Below are positions 26,112 to 34,530 of a DNA stretch of 64,000 bases, one piece after another (positions within the stretch are counted from its first letter, which is position 1; every line of letters starts with the position of its first letter). This DNA comes from Vicinamibacterales bacterium (GTDB lineage: Bacteria > Acidobacteriota > Vicinamibacteria > Vicinamibacterales > 2-12-FULL-66-21), in NCBI GenBank assembly GCA_035699745.1, contig DASSPH010000069.1:62001-126000 (forward strand), in the 5' to 3' direction. The notes below the pieces were generated by a model. It saw nothing but the letters and a program-made list of their open reading frames with translations, was not told the DNA's origin and did not search any database. Both the position numbers and the translations under genes were made by a program.

Positions 26112-28007
26112 TCACACTCGCGCGCTGCGCGTGTCCTGCGGCGAGCGATCCCACAACGTGTTCACCACGTAGAGCAGCGTCAGGCCGCTGACCAGGAAGA
26201 TGGCGGTCTGGATCAGGGCGAGCGACGTGCGCCCGTAGAGGAAGTTGCCGATGGCGAAGAGCGACATCCAGATCGTCAGGCAGCCGGAAATCCACCCGAG
26301 CGTCGCCTTGCCGATGTGGTCGCCATGCCGCGCCGCCTCCGCCTCGCTGACGCCCGCGGCCTCGCGGATGACGCGCCACCCCGGACCGGCGGGATGCACC
26401 TTGCGGTAGAACTCGATCAGGCGCTCGCGGCTCGTCGGCGCGGTGACGTAGGCGGCGATCAGCCAGCAGATGGTCGTGAAGGCCACCGAGAAGAGCACGG
26501 TATACGCGAACGGAAAACCCTGCCCCGACTTGCGCATCGCGAAGAAGAACACCGACACCGCGAACGAGCTGACCATCGCGACCACTTCCGTCCAGGCGTT
26601 GATCCGCCACCAGAACCAGCGCAGCAGATAGAGCAGCCCGGTCCCGGCGCCGATCGAAATCAGGATCTCGAACGCGTCCTGCGCCGACTCCAGCATCGTG
26701 CTGAGCAGCGCCGCCACCACGTAGAGCAGCACCGTGCAGATGCGGCCGACCCCGACGTAATGCCGTTCGTCCGCGTCGGGCCGGATGAAGCGGCGGTAGA
26801 AGTCGTGGACCAGGTACGAGGCGCCCCAGTTCAAGTGCGTGAGGATCGTCGAGGAGTTCGCCGCGATGAGCCCGCCCATCATCAGGCCGGCGAACCCGAC
26901 CGGCAGGAACTTGAGCATCGCGGGAAACGCGCTGTCGTGTCCGATCAGGCGCGGATCGGCGCCGGGAAACGCCGCCTGGATGTCTTTCAGCTCCGGGAAC
27001 ACGACGATCGAGCAGAGCGCGGTGACGATCCACGGCCACGGGCGCAGCACGTAGTGCGCGAGGTTGAAGAACAGCGTCCCGCCGAGCGAGTCCTTTTCCG
27101 ATTTCGAGGCCAGCATGCGCTGGGCGATGTAGCTGCCCCCGCCCGGCTCCGCCCCCGGATACCAGTTCGCCCACCAGCCGATCGCGATCGGCACGATGAA
27201 GATCATCAGCGCCAGGTCGGTCATCGCGAAGTTCGGCATCATGTCGAGCAGCGGCTGGCCGCGGCCGTCGATCGGCGTCAGCACCGGCTGCGAGCCCGCC
27301 GCGAAGTTGACCTGCTGCCCGCCGAGGATCTCGACCAGCTGCCGCAGCCCGGCGGCGGCGCTCTCGCCCACGCCGGTCTGACGCGCCACCTGCTTCAGCG
27401 AGAAGTAGGCGGCGGCGATCACCGCCGTCATCTTGATGAAGAACTGCACCATGTCGATGACCAGCACGCCCCACAGCCCGGAATGCGCCGCGAACACGAC
27501 GTTGAGCACGCCGCAGATGACGATCGTCTGCCACGGCGGCAGGCCGAACAGGATGTTGGCGATCTTGCACGCCGCCAGCGTGACCATGCCCATGATGAAG
27601 CAGTTGAAGAACAGCCCGAGGTACACCGCGCGGAAGCCGCGGACGAGCGACGCCGCGCGCCCCGAGTAGCGCAGCTCGTAGAACTCGAGATCCGTCATCA
27701 CGCCCGACCGGCGCCACAGCCGCGCAAAGAAGAACACGGTCGCGACGCCGGTCAGCACCATCGCCCACCACTGCCAGTTGCCGGCGACGCCGTACTGCCG
27801 CACCTGCTGCGTCACCCAGTTCGGCGTGTCGCTGCTGAACGTCGTCGCCACCATCGACAGCCCGGCGAGCCACCACGGGACGGAGCGGCCGGAGGCGAAG
27901 AACTCCGAGGTGTTCCGGCCGGCGCGCTTGCCGAAGAACAGCGCCGGCACGAAGCAGATCAGGATCGTGGCGAGCACGATCAGCCAGTCGACGGTGACGA
28001 GTTTCAT
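26112..28007 (-). CDS. Sodium:solute symporter (SSS family)
   Basis: Inner-membrane Na+-coupled symporter of 631 aa with about 13-15 hydrophobic segments. Family features: first helix LIVLATILICFVPALFFGK, then the GR..P.W.AG.S motif region (SGRSVPWWLAGLSMVATTFS), the Na+-site region around NSSTILTHLNWGASYLVHDFYRRF (about 390-413), and a C-terminal cytoplasmic segment of about 50 residues. It resembles the galactose/proline-type branch, but the substrate cannot be assigned. Divergent from the phosphodiester glycosidase gene, with only 23 bp between starts, so the two promoters must overlap. Confidence 0.88.
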   Translation of the reverse strand: MKLVTVDWLIVLATILICFVPALFFGKRAGRNTSEFFASGRSVPWWLAGLSMVATTFSSDTPNWVTQQVRQYGVAGNWQWWAMVLTGVATVFFFARLWRRSGVMTDLEFYELRYSGRAASLVRGFRAVYLGLFFNCFIMGMVTLAACKIANILFGLPPWQTIVICGVLNVVFAAHSGLWGVLVIDMVQFFIKMTAVIAAAYFSLKQVARQTGVGESAAAGLRQLVEILGGQQVNFAAGSQPVLTPIDGRGQPLLDMMPNFAMTDLALMIFIVPIAIGWWANWYPGAEPGGGSYIAQRMLASKSEKDSLGGTLFFNLAHYVLRPWPWIVTALCSIVVFPELKDIQAAFPGADPRLIGHDSAFPAMLKFLPVGFAGLMMGGLIAANSSTILTHLNWGASYLVHDFYRRFIRPDADERHYVGVGRICTVLLYVVAALLSTMLESAQDAFEILISIGAGTGLLYLLRWFWWRINAWTEVVAMVSSFAVSVFFFAMRKSGQGFPFAYTVLFSVAFTTICWLIAAYVTAPTSRERLIEFYRKVHPAGPGWRVIREAAGVSEAEAARHGDHIGKATLGWISGCLTIWMSLFAIGNFLYGRTSLALIQTAIFLVSGLTLLYVVNTLWDRSPQDTRSARV

Positions 28008-28030
28008 GTGCAGGTCCCTTATGCCACAAA

Positions 28031-28906
28031 ATGGGGCGCATGCGTGGTGCCGCCGCCTGGCTGCTGCTGCTCGTCTGGACCCTGCCGGCGGGCCGGAATC
28101 CGCCGCAGCCCGCGGCGCCGCCGCCCAACGTCCAGCGGATCGCCGACGGTGTGGAGCTGCATCGGCTCCACGATCCGTCGCTGCTGAGCCCGGCGGGTCC
28201 GGTGGCGGTGCAGGCGCTGAGGCTCGATCCGCGCAGGGTCTCGCTCGAGATCGCCATCGCGAACGACCGCCTGCCGGCCCGCGAGACCGTCGCCGACATG
28301 GCGGCGCGAAAGAAGGGGATCGCCGCCGTCAACGCCGGCTTCTTCGCCGTCGACACGGGGGCGCCGGCGGGACTGCTGAAGGTCCGCGGACGCCTGCTTG
28401 GCGGGAACGCGCGCGCCCGCGGCGCCGTCGCCTTCCTCGACCGCCAGGGACGGACGCTGCTGCTCTTCGATCGGGTGAGCGCCGACCGCGGCCGCGGCAG
28501 CTACGCGCCGTCGCTCGGCTCGGCGGTGAGGGACTGGCAGACGGCGAAGGACGCCGTCGGCGGGGCCGGACTTCTGATGCTGAACGGGCGCGAGTTCGAC
28601 GAGTGGACGGAGGAACGGATTGCCGCGGGGTTCGACACCACGCGCCATCCCCGCACGATGATCGGCGAGGACGGCACGTCGATCTGGCTCGTGACCGTGG
28701 ACGGCCGCCAGCCGTGGCTCAGCCTCGGCATGTCGTTCACCGAGCTGCGCGGTCTGGCCAGACGCCTCGGATTGCGGTCGGCGCTGAATCTCGACGGCGG
28801 CGGCTCGACGACGATGGTGGTGCGCGGCGTCATCGTCAACAATCCCTCCGACGCCACCGGCCCGCGCCCGGTGAGCGACGCGATCGTGGTGAGGACGAGG
28901 CGGTAG
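28031..28906 (+). CDS. Phosphodiester glycosidase family protein (NAGPA/DUF2233-like)
   Basis: Secreted protein of 291 aa related to the catalytic domain of the N-acetylglucosamine-1-phosphodiester glycosidase (uncovering enzyme). Signal peptide at residues 4-21 (MRGAAAWLLLLVWTLPAG). Family motifs: IAAVNAGFFAVD (about 98-109), a central GLLMLNGRE, HPRTMIGED and ALNLDGGGSTTMVV (about 255-268). ATG 28031 and ATG 28040 are both possible. It is 9 bp before the kinase gene, so the two are likely co-transcribed. Bacterial members are thought to act on cell-surface glycans; substrate unknown. Confidence 0.85.
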   Translation: MGRMRGAAAWLLLLVWTLPAGRNPPQPAAPPPNVQRIADGVELHRLHDPSLLSPAGPVAVQALRLDPRRVSLEIAIANDRLPARETVADMAARKKGIAAVNAGFFAVDTGAPAGLLKVRGRLLGGNARARGAVAFLDRQGRTLLLFDRVSADRGRGSYAPSLGSAVRDWQTAKDAVGGAGLLMLNGREFDEWTEERIAAGFDTTRHPRTMIGEDGTSIWLVTVDGRQPWLSLGMSFTELRGLARRLGLRSALNLDGGGSTTMVVRGVIVNNPSDATGPRPVSDAIVVRTRR

Positions 28907-28915
28907 GCGCCGCGC

Positions 28916-31591
28916 ATGGACCAGGAACGCTGGCAGAAGCTGCGGCAGGTGTTTGCCGCCGCCGTCGCGGTCGATGGGCACGAGCGCGAGCGCCTGCTGG
29001 AGGAGCACGCGCGTGCGGATCCCGAGCTGGCGGCGCAGGCGCGTGCGCTGCTGAACGCGGACGCCCGGCCCGGCGTGATGGACGCGGCCGGGCCGCACTT
29101 CGTCTCGGTGGCGCGCATGCTCGCCGAGGCGACGCCGGATCGCATCGGCGCCTACCGCGTGGTCGGCGAACTCGGTCGCGGCGGGATGGGCGTGGTCTAT
29201 CTGGCGGAGCGCGCCGACGGCGAGTTCCAGCACCGCGTCGCGATCAAGCTGATCGACACCAGCGACGCCGACGATCCCCGGCATCAGCGGTTCCGGACCG
29301 AACGGCAGATCCTCGCCGGGCTGATTCACCCCAACATCGCGCGGCTGCTCGACGGCGGTCTCACCGAGGACGGCCGCCCGTATCTGGTCATGGAGTACGT
29401 CGACGGCGTGCCGATCACGACGTACTGCGACGACCAGCGGCTGGACGTGCGCGCCCGGCTGCGCCTGTTCGCCGACGTCTGCGCCGCGGTGCAGCACGCG
29501 CACCAGAATCTCGTCATCCATCGCGATCTGAAGCCGAGCAACATCCTCGTCTCGACGGATGGACGCGTGCATCTCCTCGATTTCGGCATCGCCAAACTGA
29601 TCGACCCCGCGCTCAGCGCGGCGGCCGCGCCGCAGACCCGGCTCGAGTCGCGGATGATGACGCCGGAATACGCGAGTCCGGAACAGGTACGCGCCGAATC
29701 TCTCACCACCGCGAGCGACATCTACTCCCTCGGCGTGCTGCTCTACGAACTCCTCTCGGGATACCGGCCGTATCGCCTGACCACGGCTTCGCCGGTGCAG
29801 ATCGCCGCTGCCGTGTGCGAGCAGGATCCCGAGCGGCCGAGCACCCGCGCGGCGGCCGCGCCCCGCGGCGACGGCGAGCTGGCGGCGGAGACTGCGGCGC
29901 AGCGGCGCGCCACGTCCCCGGATCGTCTCGCGCACCTGCTCGCCGGTGACCTCGACGGCATCGTCCTGATGGCGATGCGCAAGGAGCCGGGACGCCGCTA
30001 TGCCTCCGCCGACATGCTGCGCCAGGACATCGAACGCTTCCTCGCCGGACAGCCGGTGCTGGCGCACCGCGGCAGCCGCCGCTACCGGGCGCACATGTTC
30101 CTGCGCCGCCATCGCGTCGAAGCCGCCGCGCTGACGATCGTGGCGGTGGCGCTGCTCACGGGATTGAGCCTGGCGGTTACCCAGGGACGCCGCGCCACCC
30201 GCGAGCGCGATCGGGCCGAGCAGGCGCTCGTCGAATCCGACGAGGTGACGAATTTCCTGCTGGAGCTCTTTCGCACCGGATCGCCCGGCGACGCGCCGCC
30301 GGCGCATCTCTCCGCCCTCGACCTGCTGCAGCGCGGCGCGGCGCGCGCCGAGGAGCTCGCCGACCAGCCCGTCGTCTACGCCCGTCTGCTCGACGTCGTC
30401 GGTCAGATGGCGCTGCATCTCGGCCGTCTCGACGAAGCACAGCGCCGGCTGGAACAGGCGGTCGCGATCCGCCGGGCGGCGCTCGGAGGCACGTCGCTCG
30501 ACCTGGCGAGCAGCCTGATTCATCTGTCGTGGGTGCACCGCACACGCAATGAGTACGCGGCCGCGCAGAAGCTGGTAGCCGAAGCGCTCGACATCCGGCG
30601 GCGAATGCTCCCGGCCAGCCACCCGGACATCGCTGATGGGCTCTACGAATCCGGCTGGCTGACGTCCGGCGCCGACCAGGAGCGTCTCTACCGGCAGGCG
30701 CTCGCCATCCTGGCGGAAACGCCGGGCAACGCGGAGCGGCGCGTCACGCTGCTTCAGGGCCTGGCGACGAACCTCCGGCGGCAGGGCCGCCCCGCCGACG
30801 CGGTCGCCGCCGGTCGCGAGGGACTGCACGCCGCCGAGCGTTCATTCGGACCCGAGCATCATCTGACCGGCGCCGCGATGATTCACCTGGCCGATCATGT
30901 ATGGGAGGTCGAAGAGAACGTCGCGGCGGCGGAGCGGCTCTATCGCCGCGGCCTCGAGCTGATCACGAGGCAGTTCGGCGGCAACAGCATCCGGCTCATT
31001 CACGGTCTGAACAGTCTCGGCGAACTCCTGGGGCAGCGCGGCAGCGACGAGGCGGAGGTGCTCTATCGGCGAGCGCTGAACATCAGTCAGTCGGCGACGG
31101 GTCCCGAGCACCCTCGCGTCGCCGATCAGCTGCACCGGCTGGCGGGCGAGCTGGCCCGGCAGGGGCGCCTTGCCGAAGCGGAAACGCTCGCGAGGCAGGC
31201 GCTCGACCTCACGGTCCGTACGGTGGGTCCGCGTCATCAGGCAATAGCCACGAACCGCCTCCCGCTGCTCGCCAGCATCCTCGATCGCCGGCAACGCTAC
31301 GACGAAGCGGATCGGATCTTTGCGTCGGCGCTCGAACAGACGCCGCAGGGCGTCGTCGCCGGCCAGATGCGCCGCGACTACGGGTTGATGCTGATCCGCC
31401 GCGGAGACTACGTGCGCGCGGAGCAGCAGCTCCTGCAGTCCGTGTCGTTGCTCGAGGCGGCCTATCGCGGCGCCCCTCATCCGAACATCGACGAGAGCAA
31501 GCGCGCGCTGATGGACTTGTACGGCCGGCTGGGCAAGGCGGATGCGGTCGAGCGGTATCGCGTCCAGCCCGGCCGCTTCATCCCGCGTTGA
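28916..31591 (+). CDS. Membrane Ser/Thr protein kinase with TPR sensor region
   Basis: Hanks-type kinase of 891 aa. The N-terminal 75 residues are a helical prefix typical of acidobacterial kinases. The kinase domain is complete: glycine loop ELGRGGMGVVYLAE (85-98), Lys111 in AIKL, HRDLKPSNIL (202-211), DFG (222-224), and TPEYASPEQ in the activation segment. A transmembrane helix (AALTIVAVALLTGLSLAV) follows at about 400-418. The C-terminal 450 residues are tetratricopeptide repeats of the kinesin-light-chain-like type (LEQAVAIRRAALGG, AEALDIRRRML and similar). It is presumably an environmental sensor; targets unknown. Confidence 0.93.
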   Translation: MDQERWQKLRQVFAAAVAVDGHERERLLEEHARADPELAAQARALLNADARPGVMDAAGPHFVSVARMLAEATPDRIGAYRVVGELGRGGMGVVYLAERADGEFQHRVAIKLIDTSDADDPRHQRFRTERQILAGLIHPNIARLLDGGLTEDGRPYLVMEYVDGVPITTYCDDQRLDVRARLRLFADVCAAVQHAHQNLVIHRDLKPSNILVSTDGRVHLLDFGIAKLIDPALSAAAAPQTRLESRMMTPEYASPEQVRAESLTTASDIYSLGVLLYELLSGYRPYRLTTASPVQIAAAVCEQDPERPSTRAAAAPRGDGELAAETAAQRRATSPDRLAHLLAGDLDGIVLMAMRKEPGRRYASADMLRQDIERFLAGQPVLAHRGSRRYRAHMFLRRHRVEAAALTIVAVALLTGLSLAVTQGRRATRERDRAEQALVESDEVTNFLLELFRTGSPGDAPPAHLSALDLLQRGAARAEELADQPVVYARLLDVVGQMALHLGRLDEAQRRLEQAVAIRRAALGGTSLDLASSLIHLSWVHRTRNEYAAAQKLVAEALDIRRRMLPASHPDIADGLYESGWLTSGADQERLYRQALAILAETPGNAERRVTLLQGLATNLRRQGRPADAVAAGREGLHAAERSFGPEHHLTGAAMIHLADHVWEVEENVAAAERLYRRGLELITRQFGGNSIRLIHGLNSLGELLGQRGSDEAEVLYRRALNISQSATGPEHPRVADQLHRLAGELARQGRLAEAETLARQALDLTVRTVGPRHQAIATNRLPLLASILDRRQRYDEADRIFASALEQTPQGVVAGQMRRDYGLMLIRRGDYVRAEQQLLQSVSLLEAAYRGAPHPNIDESKRALMDLYGRLGKADAVERYRVQPGRFIPR

Positions 31592-31624
31592 CGGGCAGAT
31601 GGGCACACGACGCCCGACTGCCTT

Positions 31625-34480
31625 CTACAGCGCAGGCACCTCCAGCGGAAATCCCGGGAACGCGTGGCCCAGCTCGGGACTCGTGTCGACGAACGACATG
31701 CTCTGCGCGTACATCAACTCGAGCGACGGCGGGGGATAGATTGCGTTCACGTCCTCGCTGGACATCGCGTGAGAGGCCACGCGCGTCCGCGGGCGATAGT
31801 TCGCCTCTTTGGCGCTCGCCACGGCCGCCACCGCCTGCATCATCCCGTGATCCTCGTGCATCAGGATGTGGCAGTGGTTCACCCACATGCCCGTGTAATC
31901 GGCAAACCGCGAGCGGAACACGACGCGCCCGCCTCGAGGGATCGACACGGTGTCCATCCACTGCGGGGCGCCGAGAATGTTGTGGAAGCGTCCGTGCTCA
32001 TCGGGCACGTCGATGCGCGTCACCCAGCATGGGTTGACGTGGATGTGGAACGGATGATCGGCGCCTTTGGTCGTGATCTGGAATTCCGGATCGGCGGCAA
32101 AGCGCCGCTGTCCGTCGGCGCGGCCGATCGGATAGGCGCGGTAGTGAAGGCCGTACTGACCGGGCTGCTTGAACTTCGCCTTGTCGGTATGACTCCAGAG
32201 TGCGACCGAACAGTTGTACACCACCCACTCCTCGCTCGTCTCGACGAGCGCCCTCGGATGGCCGGAGTCGTGGTGCCCCATTTTCTGCGGCGGCGGCGGC
32301 GCCGGATGTGCCGCAAGATCGAACTCGCCGTTCACCGCCATCGTGCGGGAGAAGGGAGCGAGCAGCACCCTGGCTCCGCCGATCTCGTCCCACAGGCGTC
32401 CCTTGAGCTCGGGGTGCGCACGAGTAAACGCCTCCGGCACCTCGATCAGCGGAAAATCCGTGGGGCCATACCCGGAATAGCTGATCACGCGCGTCCGGAA
32501 GCTGCCCGCCGCCACGCCGCGGCGAGCCGCTTCCGCCGCGGGAACACGCAGTTCGGCATCTTCGATCGGCTGAAGCCACGTCGGTACCGGCGGCAGTTTG
32601 TCGCGCAGGCTCATCACGTCGAACTCCCCGCCGGCGACGGCGTCGCCCGTCACCTTGACGTAGCCGACGACGACGTCGGCCGGAGAGGGGTTGCCGGGAC
32701 TGAATCCCGAACGGCCGGTCGCGATGCCCACCTGGAGTCTCTGCTGGAAGTTGTCCGTCGGGAGCGGAAACTCCTGCGCGAACACCGTGTAGATCTTCCC
32801 GGCGGCATCGAGCGGCGCTTTGAAGAAGACGTCCGTCCGGTTTGCGTTCGTCAGAAACACCTGATTCGGCCGGACGAACAGGTTGCGCAGGCTGTCGCCG
32901 TCGCGATAGCAGTCCTCCACGTTCTTCAGCATGGCGCGGGTGCGATCCTCGCCGGGCGTGGGCTGGCGATCGAGGGGGTTGTGCGTTCCGGCATTCTGCC
33001 GTGACAAGTCGCGAATCGTGTGCCGCGCCCGCCCGTTCTCCACCTCGACGAGCGTGATCCCGTCGAGCGACAGCTGAAACAGCTGCCGTGTCGCGTCCGC
33101 CACGTCCTGCCGCGTAGCCGGCTCGAAGCGCCGGGGCGCGCCATCCTTCTCGCCGGGCAGCACCCGCCACAGCTGCCGGTCGGAGAACACGAACTGCCCT
33201 TCGAGCACCATGAAGGATTTGAATCCGCGGCCGTCGACGCTGCCGTTGAGGACGCGCCAGCGCTCGACAGCGCCCGGCCGCATGAACATCGTCGTCGGTG
33301 AGAAGCCGCCGTTGATCGCCGTCGGCGGCGCGATGCGCGCCTGGCCGCGTCGAGGACCGGCGTCGGCGTCGACCGAGAAGACCTCGACGCGCTGGATGAG
33401 CATCAGACGCTCGCGATAGTCGTACGGCCCCGTCTTGACGCAGGGGTCCGGACGTTCCGTGCCGGTCATCGCGCGGTTGATGGCGTCGTCGACATCTCCT
33501 TCGACGATCAGAAAGCCCGCGAGACCGCTCGCGACCTGATCCTGCGTGGAGCCGTGGGCGTGCGGGTGATACCAATGCGTGCCGGGCGGATGGGGCTGCG
33601 GCGGCGCACCAGCCTTGCGGCGGTTCCGCTGGACGTTGCCCAGCCGGTGCTCGTACTCCGCCTCGGCGACGCGCTCGTGCGGCGCCAGTCCGCGGCATCC
33701 CGGCTGCGACGAGGTCTTGCGCGTCTCGCTGTCCGCGCGTGGCAGCACGCGCAGGTAGGTGTTGTCCCCGAACGTGCCGTTCGGATTGACGCCGGGCTCG
33801 ACGTGCAGGCCGTGCGTGTGCAGGTTGGTCGTGTGCGACCCGTGAGGAACGTTCACGTGCCCCGATACGCAGCTCGTGTCTACCAGCTCGATCGGGCTGC
33901 CCTCGAAGAACTCGTGAAAGTGCCCGAAGACGGTTCGCGCGTTCGGCGGCGCGTCGCACGATCGGCCCGCCGCCTTCTGCATCCGGCAGAAGGCGGCCGC
34001 GAGCGCTTCGGGATGCACTTCGAACGGATCGGGGGCGGGTCCCTTCGGCACGCGGCTCAGGTTCGGGCCGAGGTGATTCCTGAGCGTCACGCGAAGGACT
34101 TCGTCCCCTCGCATGCGAATCGTCGGACCGGGGCTCGAGCCGTTGAAGCTGTAGAGAGGCGTAAAGCGGTTCCCCGGGGAGGTCGCCCGCGGTGGATGCG
34201 AGTTGCCCACGATGTTCAACGCCAGCGACCGGCCGGGCCACTCGGACGGGCGCCAGATCCACGGCTCCGTCCAGTCCTCGACCGGCACCGTGGTGACGTC
34301 GACGACGGCGTCGGTCGGCGGCGGCTGCGGCGGCTGTGCGCCTTGTCCGGATCCCGGCGTCTGTCCGTCTGTCGCCGCCGCACGCAACGCCGATGCGCCG
34401 AGAGCCGAAAAGCCGCCGATTCCGAATTGAAGCAGCTCCCGCCGCTTCAGACGGTACTCGCGGTTCGAACCGCTGGCCAT
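31625..34480 (-). CDS. Multicopper oxidase, unusually long, Tat-exported
   Basis: Copper-dependent oxidase of 951 aa, against about 450-600 for typical bacterial members. A twin-arginine leader (LKRRELLQFGIGGFSALGA) is at 11-29. All four copper-ligand motifs are present: HTHGLH (221-226), HWYHPHAHG (302-310), HPFHIH (809-814) and HCHILMHEDHGMM (869-881), giving the T1, T2 and T3 sites. The extra length lies mainly between the second and third motifs and within the first domain, where several cysteines and an RNRRK stretch occur. Divergent from a TonB receptor gene, 50 bp between starts. Possible roles are copper/iron handling or phenolic oxidation. Confidence 0.88.
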   Translation of the reverse strand: MASGSNREYRLKRRELLQFGIGGFSALGASALRAAATDGQTPGSGQGAQPPQPPPTDAVVDVTTVPVEDWTEPWIWRPSEWPGRSLALNIVGNSHPPRATSPGNRFTPLYSFNGSSPGPTIRMRGDEVLRVTLRNHLGPNLSRVPKGPAPDPFEVHPEALAAAFCRMQKAAGRSCDAPPNARTVFGHFHEFFEGSPIELVDTSCVSGHVNVPHGSHTTNLHTHGLHVEPGVNPNGTFGDNTYLRVLPRADSETRKTSSQPGCRGLAPHERVAEAEYEHRLGNVQRNRRKAGAPPQPHPPGTHWYHPHAHGSTQDQVASGLAGFLIVEGDVDDAINRAMTGTERPDPCVKTGPYDYRERLMLIQRVEVFSVDADAGPRRGQARIAPPTAINGGFSPTTMFMRPGAVERWRVLNGSVDGRGFKSFMVLEGQFVFSDRQLWRVLPGEKDGAPRRFEPATRQDVADATRQLFQLSLDGITLVEVENGRARHTIRDLSRQNAGTHNPLDRQPTPGEDRTRAMLKNVEDCYRDGDSLRNLFVRPNQVFLTNANRTDVFFKAPLDAAGKIYTVFAQEFPLPTDNFQQRLQVGIATGRSGFSPGNPSPADVVVGYVKVTGDAVAGGEFDVMSLRDKLPPVPTWLQPIEDAELRVPAAEAARRGVAAGSFRTRVISYSGYGPTDFPLIEVPEAFTRAHPELKGRLWDEIGGARVLLAPFSRTMAVNGEFDLAAHPAPPPPQKMGHHDSGHPRALVETSEEWVVYNCSVALWSHTDKAKFKQPGQYGLHYRAYPIGRADGQRRFAADPEFQITTKGADHPFHIHVNPCWVTRIDVPDEHGRFHNILGAPQWMDTVSIPRGGRVVFRSRFADYTGMWVNHCHILMHEDHGMMQAVAAVASAKEANYRPRTRVASHAMSSEDVNAIYPPPSLELMYAQSMSFVDTSPELGHAFPGFPLEVPAL

Positions 34481-34530
34481 GAATTGTTCCTCCGGATGCG
34501 GTGAACTGTAGCAGATATGCTAAGCGGCCG

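Noticed and set aside
28019-30829. 936-codon open frame on the minus strand
   Set aside because: It is antisense to the kinase-TPR gene, which has all kinase motifs. Its composition is Arg/Ala/Gly-rich with no motif. GC-rich DNA gives such shadows.
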